A DNA stretch of 64,000 nt from Bradyrhizobium sp. 1(2017) (GCF_011602485.2 NZ_CP050022.2:4918001-4982000), one strand, 5' to 3'; positions 25,849 to 34,972 are shown, counted from the first letter of the stretch. The notes: generated from the sequence alone by a model not told the origin. Program-made: numbers and translations.

Positions 25849-28536
25849 TCACTCCGCCGCCAGTTCGAGCGGCGCCACTCGCGGCAGGATCATCTGGATG
25901 CGCGTGCCGCCGCCCGGCTCGGAATCGAGATCGAGCCGGCCGCCGAGCCGGTTGGTGACGATGCTGTAGACGATATGCAGGCCGAGGCCGGTGCCGCCCT
26001 GGTCGCGCCGCGTCGTGAAGAACGGATCGAAGGCGCGGCGGCGGACGTCGAGCGACATGCCGCAGCCATTGTCGGAGAAGATGATCTCGACATTGTCCTT
26101 GCCGGACTCGCGCACCTGGATATCGATGGTCCCCGGCCGGCCGTCCGGGAAGGCGTGCGCCACCGAGTTGAGAAACAGGTTGGTCAGCACCTGGCCGTAG
26201 GGGCCGGGATAGCTGTTCATGCTGAGATCCGGCTGACACTCGACATTGAGCGTCAGATTGTGCTTGCGCAAGCCCGGCCGCAGACTCATCACCACTTGCT
26301 CGGTGAGATCGCCGAGGTCGAAGCTGCGCTGGTCCGAATAGTTGCGGTCGGCCGCGACTTGCTTGAACGACTGGATCAGCTCGGCGGCACGATTGAGGTT
26401 GGAGACGAGCTGAGACGACGCATCGCGGCTGGTGTTCAGAAAGTCGTTCAGCGTGGAGCGGCGGAGCTCGCCGCGTTCGACGTCGGCCGAGAACATCGCG
26501 GTCTTGCGTTCCAACGCCGAGGCGACCGTGAGGCTGATGCCGACGGGATTGTTGACCTCGTGCGCCACGCCGGCAACCAGGCGCCCGAGCGCCGCGAGCT
26601 TTTCCGCCTCGATCAGCGAGGCCTGGGTCTCGCGCAGATTGCGCAGCGCGGTCTCGGCGGATTCCTTGGCCTTGCGCATCTCCTGCTCGCCGCGCTTGCG
26701 CTCGCCGATGTCGAGCGCCACCGTGACGATGCGCTCGATTTCGCCGTCCGCGTCGAGCAGCGGCAGCTTGTTGACGAGCCATTGTCGCATGTTGCCGGCG
26801 GAGTCCTTGTATTCCTCCTCGTAGAAACCGAGTCCCTTGCGGAGCTTGAGCACGCGCTTGTCGCTCTCGTCGGACTTGGCAGCACCGTAGCGCGACATCA
26901 GGTCGGCCGTGGTACGGCCGAGTGCGTCGCCCGGCTCGATGCCAAAGATGCCGGCCATGTACCGGTTCATCAGCACGTAGCGCAGGTCGCGGTCCTTGAC
27001 GTTGATCACCGCGGGCACGGTGTCGATGACCTGCTGGAGCAGGCGCCGGCCTTCGGCGATGGCGTCTTCCGCCCGCTTCTGGTCGGTGATGTCGCGCAAC
27101 GTGCCCTCGTAGCGGACGATGTTGCCCTGCTCGTCCCGGACACCGGTAGCGCTGTCGGAGAGCCACAGGATGTTGCCGCTGCGCTGGCGCACCTGATATT
27201 CGAACTCGCGCACCATGCCGTCGCGCGCCATCAGCCGCTGATATTCGCCCCGCGCCTCGGGATGCACGTAGATCGTGTGGGCGATGTCGTTGATGCTGTC
27301 GATGAGGTGCTGCGGGCTGTCATAGCCCATCATCCGCGCCAGCGCCGGATTGGCGTTGAGGAGGTCGCCGGCCGGCGTCGTCACGTAGATGCCGTCGACC
27401 GATCCCTCGAACAGTTTTCGGTAGCTCTCCTCCGCGAGGCGCTGCTCGGTGAGCGCCCGCACCGCGGCCTCGCGCGCCGTGTCGGCCTCCTCGAGCGCGC
27501 GCCGGAACACTTCGGCCGCCCGTGCGATGTCGCCGATCTCGTTGCCGAGGTCGGCGGACGGGATCGATGCGTCTTTCTGGCCCCCGGCCAGCGCGCGAAT
27601 GGAGCGTGCGATCTGGGCGAGCGGACGGACCGTCCTGCGCACCACGAACAGCGCTGCGCCGATGCCGATCAGCACGCCGACCGTGCCGAGCACGATGCTC
27701 TGCCACCGCGCCTCGGTGAGCGTGCGGGCGAAATCGCGCGACAGCACGTGGCCGCGCCGGTCGCTGACTTCGCGCAGCAATTCGGTGACCCGGCCGATCA
27801 GCCGGCCCTCGGCGCCCAGGACCTCGCGATCGATGTCGGCAATTTGCCGCTCGCGGACGGCCACCGCAATGATGGCCTCGGCGTAGTCGTTGACGGCCGA
27901 TTTCAGCTTGCCATCGGCGATGTCCATGGCCCGCATTCCCTCGGCGGCCTGTTCGGCCGCGGAGGGGTTGCGCGCGAGCAGCCCGAGCGCGATCCGGCTC
28001 TGCGCCTCGGACAGGCGGGAGGCCAACTCGCGGTCGGCGGTCCCGGCGACAGCCGCATCGAACCGGTCTCGCAGCGGCGGCAGGCCGGCGAGCAGCTGGG
28101 CGCGGCGATCGATCAGGGTCGAGATCCGCTCCAGGCCGCCGCGATAGGTCGCAAGCCGGTCTGTGACCCCGTCGATCATATCCTGTTGCTCGGGAGCGAG
28201 CTCGATACGGGTCTTCTTCAGGATATCGCTCAGCGTCGAGGCCGCCTCGCCGACCTGCTGGAACTGGATGCCGGCGCCGGGATCGGTGACGAAGTCGCGC
28301 GCGGCAAGCCGCAGCTCGTTCATGCGGCGGTCGATGTCCTCGGCGAGGTCGCCGACGCTCTGGAGCCGCTGCAGCTCGGCGAAGGTGGTGTCGATATGGC
28401 GAATCGCTATCACGCTCGCGGTCGAGGTGACGATGATCACCGCCAGCACGAGCAGGAAGCTGCCGAAGGTGAGCTGGCCGATGGAGAGCGAGAAGGTTCG
28501 CTTTTTCTCAGGGGTCGGCGTCAATTCGGCGGACAT
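25849..28536 (-). CDS. Membrane PAS-domain sensor histidine kinase
   Basis: The 895-residue kinase has membrane helices near residues 22-45 and 281-299 enclosing a helical periplasmic sensor, then HAMP (about 300-353), two PAS domains (369-488 and 498-613), and a coiled coil. The HPK4-type H-box GRLVAGVAHEVNNPVG has phospho-acceptor His659. The ATPase domain shows the N box NLFLNSVAHAF, the G1 box SDNGCGM and the G2 box GGTGLGLHIVY. No response regulator gene is adjacent, so it is an orphan kinase. The ATG at 28536 (MSAELTPTPEKK) was chosen; an upstream frame to 28602 has no better ribosome site. Confidence 0.92.
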   Translation of the reverse strand: MSAELTPTPEKKRTFSLSIGQLTFGSFLLVLAVIIVTSTASVIAIRHIDTTFAELQRLQSVGDLAEDIDRRMNELRLAARDFVTDPGAGIQFQQVGEAASTLSDILKKTRIELAPEQQDMIDGVTDRLATYRGGLERISTLIDRRAQLLAGLPPLRDRFDAAVAGTADRELASRLSEAQSRIALGLLARNPSAAEQAAEGMRAMDIADGKLKSAVNDYAEAIIAVAVRERQIADIDREVLGAEGRLIGRVTELLREVSDRRGHVLSRDFARTLTEARWQSIVLGTVGVLIGIGAALFVVRRTVRPLAQIARSIRALAGGQKDASIPSADLGNEIGDIARAAEVFRRALEEADTAREAAVRALTEQRLAEESYRKLFEGSVDGIYVTTPAGDLLNANPALARMMGYDSPQHLIDSINDIAHTIYVHPEARGEYQRLMARDGMVREFEYQVRQRSGNILWLSDSATGVRDEQGNIVRYEGTLRDITDQKRAEDAIAEGRRLLQQVIDTVPAVINVKDRDLRYVLMNRYMAGIFGIEPGDALGRTTADLMSRYGAAKSDESDKRVLKLRKGLGFYEEEYKDSAGNMRQWLVNKLPLLDADGEIERIVTVALDIGERKRGEQEMRKAKESAETALRNLRETQASLIEAEKLAALGRLVAGVAHEVNNPVGISLTVASALERKTAMFSADVERGELRRSTLNDFLNTSRDASSQLVSNLNRAAELIQSFKQVAADRNYSDQRSFDLGDLTEQVVMSLRPGLRKHNLTLNVECQPDLSMNSYPGPYGQVLTNLFLNSVAHAFPDGRPGTIDIQVRESGKDNVEIIFSDNGCGMSLDVRRRAFDPFFTTRRDQGGTGLGLHIVYSIVTNRLGGRLDLDSEPGGGTRIQMILPRVAPLELAAE

Positions 28537-28734
28537 TGGTGTTTTGGGGGACCGGGCTGCTGGAGGCCCAATATACGACGTATTGCACCCCCGGGGGAAC
28601 ATGCCTCGGACCGCTGAATATCCTTAATATTGGGGGCCGCTGCCCCTCCTCCGTCTCGGCCTACGCGCTTTCGACGCTGGCTGGCCGCCGGGCGCGCCCA
28701 CGATCACCAATATTTCGCTGGCTGTCGAAGTGTC

Positions 28735-29529
28735 TTAGCCGACCGCGCCGACCTCGAACACCTCGCCGTCATAGCCGGCCTCGCGGGGGATGCGGAGCTG
28801 GCGGCCGGTTTCGGTCTTTGTCATCACAGGCATCACCGTGACAATCGACATGCCACGGGCATGCTCCAGCGCCGCATTCACGCTGCCCTGCTTGGCGAGC
28901 CGGATCAGGTTGCGCGTGGTCGGGAACGGCAGCTTGAAGCGGCCGCTCTCGCCGCCCTCCACTGCCTCGCGCGGCGAGACCCAGATCGAATCGGTGGACT
29001 CGCGGCCATCGTGGGCGCCGAGCTGGTCGGGCGGTGCGGCGGCAAGGAAGAACCAGGTGTCGAACCGCTTCGGCATGCCCTCCGGCGTGATCCAGTGCGC
29101 GTAAGGGACCAGCGTGTCGAGCGCGAGCTGGAGGCCGTTGTCGGCGAGAATGCTGAGGAAGCTGATCTTGTGTTCGTTGAGCGCAACGCGATGTGCATCC
29201 GCGATCTCGCCGGCGCGCTTGGCATCAACAGGCGCCCCCGTCTCCTTCGACCGCGCCAGCAGGATGCCGCTCTCCTCGAAGGTCTCGCGGATGGCGGCGA
29301 TCCGGAAGCCGCGGTCCGCTTCGCTCAAGGCCTCGCCGCCCGAATAGAGGTCGGAGCGGGCGACAATTTCCTTGTCGCCGGCATCGACGCTGCCGCCGGG
29401 AAACACCAGCGCGCCCGAGTTGAACTCGATCTGATGATGGCGAACCATCATGAAGACTTCGACGTCCTGTGCGCCGTCGCGCAGCAGGAGGATCGTCGAC
29501 GCCGGGCGTGATGCTGATGTCTCGGCCAT
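28735..29529 (-). CDS. Nudix hydrolase
   Basis: The 264-residue protein carries a Nudix box, with FPGGSVDAGD near residue 43 and AAIRETFEESGILL near 77-90 (the REx2EExG core as RETFEESG). The long spacing between the glycine and the helix is typical of the NUDT7/NUDT19-like branch, some of which cleave CoA or acyl-CoA. Start four bases from the DHDPS-family gene's stop, so the two are co-transcribed. Given the CoA-based genes upstream in the operon, a CoA-related substrate is plausible but not shown. Confidence 0.85.
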   Translation of the reverse strand: MAETSASRPASTILLLRDGAQDVEVFMMVRHHQIEFNSGALVFPGGSVDAGDKEIVARSDLYSGGEALSEADRGFRIAAIRETFEESGILLARSKETGAPVDAKRAGEIADAHRVALNEHKISFLSILADNGLQLALDTLVPYAHWITPEGMPKRFDTWFFLAAAPPDQLGAHDGRESTDSIWVSPREAVEGGESGRFKLPFPTTRNLIRLAKQGSVNAALEHARGMSIVTVMPVMTKTETGRQLRIPREAGYDGEVFEVGAVG

Positions 29530-29533
29530 TCAA

Positions 29534-30487
29534 CTAACCTGCGGCACTGGATTGCGGGCCAAGGTTGGCGCGCTTGTCGAAACGGGCGACGCGCGACAGC
29601 AGATAATCGACCTCCGCCTTCGCCGCCGGCGTGATGATCGCGCCGGGCTTGCGCTGCGCGCTGGAAGCGATGATGCCGCGCTTCTGCAGCACGTATTTGC
29701 GCACGGTCAGGCCGACGCCGGGCTGCTGCTCGTAGCGGATCAGCGGCAGATGCGCGTCGAAGATATCATGCGCGGCATCGCGCTTGCCGGCCTTGGAGAG
29801 GTTCACGACGTCGATCAGAAGCTCCGGGAAGGCGTAGCCGGTCATGGCACCGTCGGCGCCGCGCTCCATCTCGAAGTCGAGGAACGTGCCGCCATTGCCG
29901 CAGAGGATCGAGAGCGGGCGGAGCGAGCCGTCCTTCTGGAAGCCGCGCAGCGTCGTGATCTTCTCCAGCCCCGGCCAGTCCTCGTGCTTGAGCATCACGC
30001 AGTTCGGATTGTCCATGACGATCTTGCGGATCACGGCGGGGGTGAACACCACTGAGAGCGTCAGCGGATAGTCCTGCAGCACCCAGGGCACATCGGGCCC
30101 GATCGCTTCCGCCGCCTGCTTGAAATAGCCGATGATCTGGTCGTCGGTGCGCAAGCTCGGCGGCGGCGCGATCATCACGCCGGCCGCGCCGGCGTCCATC
30201 GAGGCCTTGGCCAGCGAGCGCATGGTGGCAAAGCCCGGCGCGGAGACACCGACGATCACCTGCATCTTCTTGGCGCGCTTGACGTAGCGCACCGCGACCT
30301 GCTCGGCCTCGGCGGCGTCGAGCTTCGGCGCCTCGCCGAGGATGCCCAGCACCGTGACGCCGTCGCAGCCGACCTCCTCGTAGAAGTCGGTCAGGCGGTC
30401 GATCGAACGCTCGTCGATCCGGCCATCGTCGTGGAACGGCGTCGGCGCGATTGCGAAGGTGCCCTTGGCGTCGGCGGTGAGTTTCAT
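29534..30487 (-). CDS. Dihydrodipicolinate synthase / N-acetylneuraminate lyase family aldolase
   Basis: The 317-residue TIM-barrel protein of the class I aldolase family keeps the Schiff-base Lys in CVMLKHEDWPG (near 157-167) and the catalytic Tyr in VLQDYPLTLS (near 135). The substrate loop reads TVLGILGEAPKLDAAE instead of the GTTGE form of true DapA, so a role in lysine synthesis is unlikely; it probably cleaves or forms another 2-oxoacid. It is followed directly by the Nudix gene. The upstream gap of 105 bp to the SDR gene contains a palindromic repeat. Confidence 0.87.
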   Translation of the reverse strand: MKLTADAKGTFAIAPTPFHDDGRIDERSIDRLTDFYEEVGCDGVTVLGILGEAPKLDAAEAEQVAVRYVKRAKKMQVIVGVSAPGFATMRSLAKASMDAGAAGVMIAPPPSLRTDDQIIGYFKQAAEAIGPDVPWVLQDYPLTLSVVFTPAVIRKIVMDNPNCVMLKHEDWPGLEKITTLRGFQKDGSLRPLSILCGNGGTFLDFEMERGADGAMTGYAFPELLIDVVNLSKAGKRDAAHDIFDAHLPLIRYEQQPGVGLTVRKYVLQKRGIIASSAQRKPGAIITPAAKAEVDYLLSRVARFDKRANLGPQSSAAG

Positions 30488-30508
30488 AAGTCCTCGTCTC
30501 TCTCTGTT

Positions 30509-30586
30509 GTCATTCCGGGGGGGATCGCAGAGCCGAACCCGGAATCTCGAGGTTCCGGGTTCACGCTGCGCGTGCCCCGGAACGAC
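30509..30586. repeat. Palindromic repeat, GTCATTCCGGG family
   Basis: GTCATTCCGGGGG opens the element; an inner GGAATCTCGAGGTTCC dyad and a closing GCCCCGGAACGAC follow. It fills most of the gap between the SDR and the aldolase genes of a same-strand series. Confidence 0.8.
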
Positions 30587-30592
30587 AGTGAA

Positions 30593-31471
30593 TCAAAACC
30601 TCCGCGCCCCCATCTTGATCTGCTCCTCGGAGAAGAAGATCTCCTTGGCGTGATCGACGATGTCCTGGGCGTTCCAGCCCGAATGCGGCGGCTTCCAGCC
30701 TTCCATTTCCATCATCCGCATCTCGCGCACGCCGCGGGGCCCGGACACGCCCAGCACCTTGCCGGTCTGGTCGCCCGACAAATCGCTGACCATGTATAGC
30801 ACGGCCGGCGCGATGCCGTCCGGCCCCAGCGCCGCCCCCGGGTTCTCCTTATAGCGGGGCAGGTCTGCGGTCATGCGGGTCAGGGCGCCCGGTGCCAGCG
30901 TCCAGATCCGGATGTTGTACTTGCGGCCCTCGATCGCCAGCACGTTGGACAGGCCCCAGATGCCGCCCTTGGCCGCGCCGTAATTGGTCTGGCCGAAATT
31001 GCCGATCAGCCCTGATGTCGAGGAGGTGTTGACGATGACGCCGCCGCCGTTTTCCCGCATCCAGCGAAACACCGGCATGGTGCAACAAAAGGTACCCTTC
31101 AGATGCACCTTGATCACCTTGTCCCAGTCGGACTCGGAGGCTTTTGCGAAGGTCTGGTCGCGCAAGATGCCGGCATTGTTGACGAGGATATCGGCCCGGC
31201 CGAAATGCTTGATGGCGTCGTCGAACACCGATTGGCCGCCCTCCATGGTGGAGATATCGGCGCCGTTGGCGACCGCCTTGCCGCCCGCGGCCGTGATCGC
31301 GTCCACGACCTGCTGCGCCATCGACTTGTCGGCGCCGGAGCCGTCGCGGGGACCGCCGAGATCGTTGACGACGACCGAGGCGCCTTCCCGCGCGAACAGT
31401 TTTGCGTAGGCCTCACCGAGCCCCCCACCCGCGCCGGTGATCAGCGCGACCTTGCCGTCGAGTAGTCCCAT
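30593..31471 (-). CDS. SDR-family (3R)-hydroxyacyl-CoA dehydrogenase-like protein (MFE-2 type)
   Basis: The 292-residue SDR has the cofactor loop TGAGGGLG (residues 12-19), a NNAG motif, active-site Ser in VNTSSTSG and YGAAK as the YxxxK pair. It most resembles the dehydrogenase domain of peroxisomal multifunctional enzyme 2/17-beta-HSD4, with the long nucleotide loop VVVNDLGGPRDGSG and a C-terminal extension. It would oxidise (3R)-hydroxyacyl-CoA to the 3-keto form. It follows the MaoC hydratase gene, which would supply that substrate. The ATG at 31471 follows GGGAGAAGCCACC. Confidence 0.88.
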   Translation of the reverse strand: MGLLDGKVALITGAGGGLGEAYAKLFAREGASVVVNDLGGPRDGSGADKSMAQQVVDAITAAGGKAVANGADISTMEGGQSVFDDAIKHFGRADILVNNAGILRDQTFAKASESDWDKVIKVHLKGTFCCTMPVFRWMRENGGGVIVNTSSTSGLIGNFGQTNYGAAKGGIWGLSNVLAIEGRKYNIRIWTLAPGALTRMTADLPRYKENPGAALGPDGIAPAVLYMVSDLSGDQTGKVLGVSGPRGVREMRMMEMEGWKPPHSGWNAQDIVDHAKEIFFSEEQIKMGARRF

Positions 31472-31496
31472 GGTGGCTTCTCCCTGTTTTTGTTGT

Positions 31497-31641
31497 TCGT
31501 GTCCCGGACGCGATGCGGCGTGCAACGCTGCGTCGCTGAGCCAGGACCCGGCTCTTTCTTGGGGGGCCCCGGCTCTGCAGCGCACCGCACCGGACGCTGC
31601 TTCGCATCGCCGGGAGTGCCGCGCTGCGTCCGGGGCACGAG
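31497..31641 (-). repeat. Short element with terminal inverted repeats, copy 2
   Basis: It runs from TCGTGTCCCGGACGC to GCGTCCGGGGCACGA and carries an internal GCTTCGCATCGCCGGGAG block shared with the copy at 34382-34545. It lies between the MaoC and SDR genes. Confidence 0.8.
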
Positions 31642-31647
31642 ACTGAC

Positions 31648-32508
31648 CTAACCCAGCACCGTCTTGCCGTTCTTGATCACGGTGACGCCGCGCGACTTCA
31701 CCTTGGCCTCGAACGAGACCACGTTGCCGTCCTTCCAGAGGTCCATGGTCACGGTCTCGCCGGGATAGACCGGCGAGGAGAACCGCGCGACGTGCTGGCG
31801 GAAGGCGCTGGCGTCGTAGTCGGCATAGGTCTGGAGCACGCCGCGGCAGGTGATGCCGTAGGTGCACATGCCGTGCAGGATCGGGCGCGGGAAGCCGGCC
31901 TTCTTGGCAAATTCGGGATCGCTATGCAGCGGGTTGCGATCGCCGCAGAGGCGGTAGACCAGCGCCTGGTCGGGACGCGTCGTAATGTCGATGGTCCTGT
32001 CGGGCGAACGCGAGGGGATCTTGTGCGGATCGGGCTGGGTCAGGTTCGGCCCGCCAAAACCGCCGTCGCCGCGGGCGAAGCGCGAGGCAACCAGTGTTGC
32101 CAGCTTCTCACCGTTCTCGTTCTTCAGCACGGTCTGGTGTGCGATGACGACGCCCTTGTCCTTGCCCTTGTCGTAGACTTCGACGACCGAGGAATCGGCG
32201 GTGATGTTGGCGGCCACCGGCAGCGGCTGATGGAAGGTGATGTCGCGCTCGCCGTCCACGACCATGACGCGGTTGAGGTTCATCTCGCCGGGGCCCGAGC
32301 CCCATGCCGCGACGGACGCAAAGGTCGGCACCACCTTGAGCGGCCGCGGCGTGAACGTGCCCTCGTTGACGAAGGCGAGTTCGTTCTCGTCCATCGGATC
32401 GGCGCCGAGGCCGATGCCATAGGCGTAGAGCATCACATCGCGATCGGTGTAGGCATATTTCTGGCCGATATTCTTCAGGCCTTTGAGCTCTTCGTATCTG
32501 GCGGACAT
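31648..32508 (-). CDS. MaoC-family (R)-specific enoyl-CoA hydratase
   Basis: The 286-residue double hot-dog protein has an N-terminal degenerate domain and a C-terminal domain with the hydratase-2 motif YRLCGDRNPLHSDPEFAKKAG near residues 201-221, including the catalytic Asp and His; HGMCTYG follows. Length fits the hydratase part of MFE-2 as a stand-alone enzyme. It adds water to 2-enoyl-CoA to give (3R)-hydroxyacyl-CoA, the substrate of the adjacent SDR. The ATG at 32508 follows CGGAGGAAACACACAAA. Confidence 0.9.
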   Translation of the reverse strand: MSARYEELKGLKNIGQKYAYTDRDVMLYAYGIGLGADPMDENELAFVNEGTFTPRPLKVVPTFASVAAWGSGPGEMNLNRVMVVDGERDITFHQPLPVAANITADSSVVEVYDKGKDKGVVIAHQTVLKNENGEKLATLVASRFARGDGGFGGPNLTQPDPHKIPSRSPDRTIDITTRPDQALVYRLCGDRNPLHSDPEFAKKAGFPRPILHGMCTYGITCRGVLQTYADYDASAFRQHVARFSSPVYPGETVTMDLWKDGNVVSFEAKVKSRGVTVIKNGKTVLG

Positions 32509-32560
32509 TTTGTGTGTTTCCTCCGGAAGATTTTCGCGAGCGGCGGTGCCCGTTGATGTG

Positions 32561-32703
32561 CCCTCTCCCCTTGCGGGAGAGGGCTGCAAGGTGCTCGCAT
32601 CAAACTCGTAAGGGTGAGGGGTTGCTTCCGTACGGAAAGTCTTTCCGTCGAGAGAACCCCTCATCCGGCGCTCCGCGCCACCTTCTCCCACAAGGGGAGA
32701 AGG
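32561..32703. repeat. Palindromic repeat, CCCTCTCCCC family
   Basis: CCCTCTCCCCTTGCGGGAGAGGG (hairpin; quoted as two arms CCCTCTCCC and GGGAGAGGG) opens the element, and CTTCTCCCACAAGGGGAGAAGG (arms CTTCTCCC and GGGAGAAG) closes it. AGGGTGAGGGG and ACCCCTCATCCGG lie between and can also pair. It fills the gap between the DUF35 and MaoC genes. Confidence 0.8.
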
Positions 32704-32710
32704 AAAGAAC

Positions 32711-33100
32711 TCAGGCCGGCGTGAAGAACGGCAGCGGCGCGCCGTCGGTCGGCTTGAACACCACCTTCACCTTCTGGCCGATCTTCAGCTTCTCGAGATC
32801 GCAGTCGACGAAATTGGTCTGCACCGACGGCCCCTCCTTCAGCGTGACGTAGCCGATGGCGTAGGGGCCGGTCGGCGACTTCCGCATCAGGCTCCAGGTG
32901 TAGATCGTGCCCTCGCCCGAGGCCTCCTCCCACACCGTCTTGTCGGAGTAGCAGAACGGACAGATCGAGCGCGGGAAGTAATGCGCTTCGCCGCACGCCG
33001 TGCAGCGCTTGATCATGAACTTGCCTTGCTTCGCCGCGTCCCAGAACGCAGCAGTCTCGGGGTTCGTGACCGGTGCCGGATATTTCTTCGTCTCGCTCAT
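32711..33100 (-). CDS. Zn-ribbon/OB-fold protein (DUF35 family), thiolase partner
   Basis: The 129-residue protein has a rubredoxin-like zinc ribbon with CTACGEAHYF and SICPFC (four Cys, near residues 32-50) followed by an OB-fold domain. DUF35 proteins form complexes with SCP-x type thiolases or HMG-CoA synthases and hold CoA substrates. Its ATG shares one base with the TGA of the upstream thiolase gene (TGATG), strong evidence for translational coupling and complex formation. Confidence 0.9.
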   Translation of the reverse strand: MSETKKYPAPVTNPETAAFWDAAKQGKFMIKRCTACGEAHYFPRSICPFCYSDKTVWEEASGEGTIYTWSLMRKSPTGPYAIGYVTLKEGPSVQTNFVDCDLEKLKIGQKVKVVFKPTDGAPLPFFTPA

Positions 33101-34257
33101 CACACGCGCTCCAGAATGGCCGTCGAGGCGGCGTGGCGAACTCCCAAAAGGCCGCCGGTGCCGTGAGCGATGGCGAGGTCGCAATTCTTGACCTGCACCT
33201 TCGGATGCGCCTCGCCGCGCAACTGCCTGACGGCCTCGATGATCTTGGTCATGCCGCCGCGGTTGACCGGATGGTTGCTGCACAGGCCGCCGCCATCGGT
33301 GTTGAACGGCAGCTTGCCGACGCCTGAGATCAGGTTGCCGTCGGCGACGAACTTGCCGCCCTCGCCTTTCTTGCAGAAGCCGAGGTCCTCGAGCTGCATC
33401 AGGACTGTGATGGTGAAGCTGTCATAGATCGAGGCGTATTTGATGTCCTTCGGCGTGATGCCGGCTTCCTCGAACGCGCGCGGGCCGGACCACACGCCGG
33501 CGGAGTAAGTGAGGTCGAGATCCTTGCCGCCGCGCGGACCCTTCATCGCCTCGCCATGGCCGATCAGCTTGACCAGCGGCTTCTTCAGGCTCTTGGCGAT
33601 CTCGGGCGTGGTCACGATCAGCGCGCCGCCGCCGTCGGAGACGACGCAGCAATCCATGCGATGCAGGGGATCGGAGATCATCGGCGAGTTCAGGACATCC
33701 TCGACAGTGACGACGTCCTTGAGCATCGCATGCGGATTGTATTGGGCATGATGCGACGCCGCGACCTTGATCCAGGCGAGCTGCTCGGAGGTGGTGCCAT
33801 AGTCGTGCATATGGCGCATGGCACACATGCCGTAGGCATTGTGCGTGGTCGCGCCGTAAGCGGACTCGAAATCGACCTCGGCGCCGGCCGCGCGTGGCGG
33901 CATCACGCCGGTGCGCGGCTTGCCGGCCAGCGTGATCAGCGCGATCGAGCACTTGCCCGCGGCGATCGCCTCGGCGGCATGACCGAGATGGATGATGTAG
34001 GAACAGCCGCCGGTCTCGGTGGAATCGACGTGACGGAGCTTCTTGGTGTTCAGGCCGAGATAATCGACCATCGGCCAGGCGCCGCCGGGCGCATCGCCCG
34101 CGCAGAAATAGCCGTCGACATCGTCCTTGCTGATCCCGGCATCCTCGATCGCGCCCTTGGCGACCTCGGCGTGGAGCTGGGCGGTGGATTTGTCCGGCGC
34201 ATGCCGGGTCGGGTGTTCGTAGATCCCGGCAATGTAGGCCTTGCCCTTGATGGTCAA
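33100..34257 (-). CDS. SCP-x type thiolase (acetyl-CoA acetyltransferase family)
   Basis: The 385-residue protein has the thiolase fold with nucleophile Cys in STETGGCSYIIHLGHAAEA (near 79-97) and a C-terminal HGTGGLLGVRHAA region; LCSNHPVNRGG carries the His that replaces the usual GHP. It cleaves 3-ketoacyl-CoA. Start: there is no good ATG near the conserved N-terminus, and TTG at 34257 (reading MTIKGKAYIAGIYEHP) follows GGAGACCTCTGTT. It is coupled to the DUF35 gene. The order thiolase, DUF35, MaoC, SDR is a standard module for beta-oxidation of branched or steroid-like acyl chains. Confidence 0.88.
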   Translation of the reverse strand: MTIKGKAYIAGIYEHPTRHAPDKSTAQLHAEVAKGAIEDAGISKDDVDGYFCAGDAPGGAWPMVDYLGLNTKKLRHVDSTETGGCSYIIHLGHAAEAIAAGKCSIALITLAGKPRTGVMPPRAAGAEVDFESAYGATTHNAYGMCAMRHMHDYGTTSEQLAWIKVAASHHAQYNPHAMLKDVVTVEDVLNSPMISDPLHRMDCCVVSDGGGALIVTTPEIAKSLKKPLVKLIGHGEAMKGPRGGKDLDLTYSAGVWSGPRAFEEAGITPKDIKYASIYDSFTITVLMQLEDLGFCKKGEGGKFVADGNLISGVGKLPFNTDGGGLCSNHPVNRGGMTKIIEAVRQLRGEAHPKVQVKNCDLAIAHGTGGLLGVRHAASTAILERV

Positions 34258-34381
34258 AACAGAGGTCTCCGCTCGCGTTTCTTCTTGGCTCTTTTTTCTG
34301 AACCGCAGTGGCCTCCTTGGCAAGCGCGGAAATATTCCGTCGGGCGAGAGGGCAGCGGCTTGGCGCAAGTGATGTGACGCT

Positions 34382-34545
34382 CTCGTGTCCCGGACGCGCT
34401 GCAGCGTGCAACGCTGCTGCGCAGAGCCGGGACCCATGCAGCCGCGAATTCAGTGTGCGAAGGTTCTGGGCCCCGGCTCTGCAGCGCATCACACCGGACG
34501 ATGCTTCGCATCGCCGGGAGTGCTGCGCAGCGTCCGGGGCACGAG
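34382..34545 (-). repeat. Short element with terminal inverted repeats, copy 3
   Basis: CTCGTGTCCCGGACGC at one end faces GCGTCCGGGGCACGAG at the other. The interior repeats GAGCCGGGACCCATG and a GCTTCGCATCGCCGGGAGTG block. It lies beside long-repeat copy B, as copy 1 lies beside copy A. Confidence 0.8.
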
Positions 34546-34572
34546 ACCTGTCTAGCAGACACACCACCGCAT

Positions 34573-34972
34573 CCTCGCGGCGGTTTTCGCCCGAGTTTTG
34601 CTTCCGTCTTGCTCCCTCTCCAAACAGAGGGCGCAGGGAAGACCGGGTGCCGGCTGGGCACCCACGGTCCGCTGTGCGCGAATGCGCGAAGAACAGATGC
34701 ACAGCGGCATACAGGTGGAGCCAAACATCCGGCCTTCCCTGCGCAGTGGTTTGACGGCTTATGTCGTGCTCTCCCCGGGGAGCGTTGCACTATTGCCCCC
34801 GTCGCCCTGCGGATGACCGCAAGACTTGACGCACAGACCCCGGGCGTCAGGACCACACGATTTTGCCGTACGCGAGACCGCGCCCGTCGTGCCGCGAGAC
34901 AACCGCTCGCGTGACGCAGCCCGCGCCCACCGCCGCTCACCCCGCGTTTCGTGACGGTCGCGATACGCCCCT
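34573..34972 (-). repeat. Long dispersed repeat, copy B
   Basis: About 400 bp are homologous, in inverted orientation, to 9563-10029 (53/57 and 60/62 identical in two aligned blocks, with more diverged flanks). The gap 34258-35199 between the thiolase and the ferredoxin oxidoreductase genes holds this copy, the element at 34382 and the one at 35097; I see no gene in it. Confidence 0.85.

Noticed and set aside
25975..28617. 880-residue open frame opposite the histidine kinase
   Set aside because: It is a shadow of the GC-rich kinase gene: composition is dominated by Arg, Ala, Gly, His and Asp, with no domain, and the kinase frame has clear motifs throughout.
29534..30487. DapA (lysine biosynthesis)
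   Set aside because: The GTTGE substrate motif is altered to GILGE and the gene lies in a CoA catabolic series.
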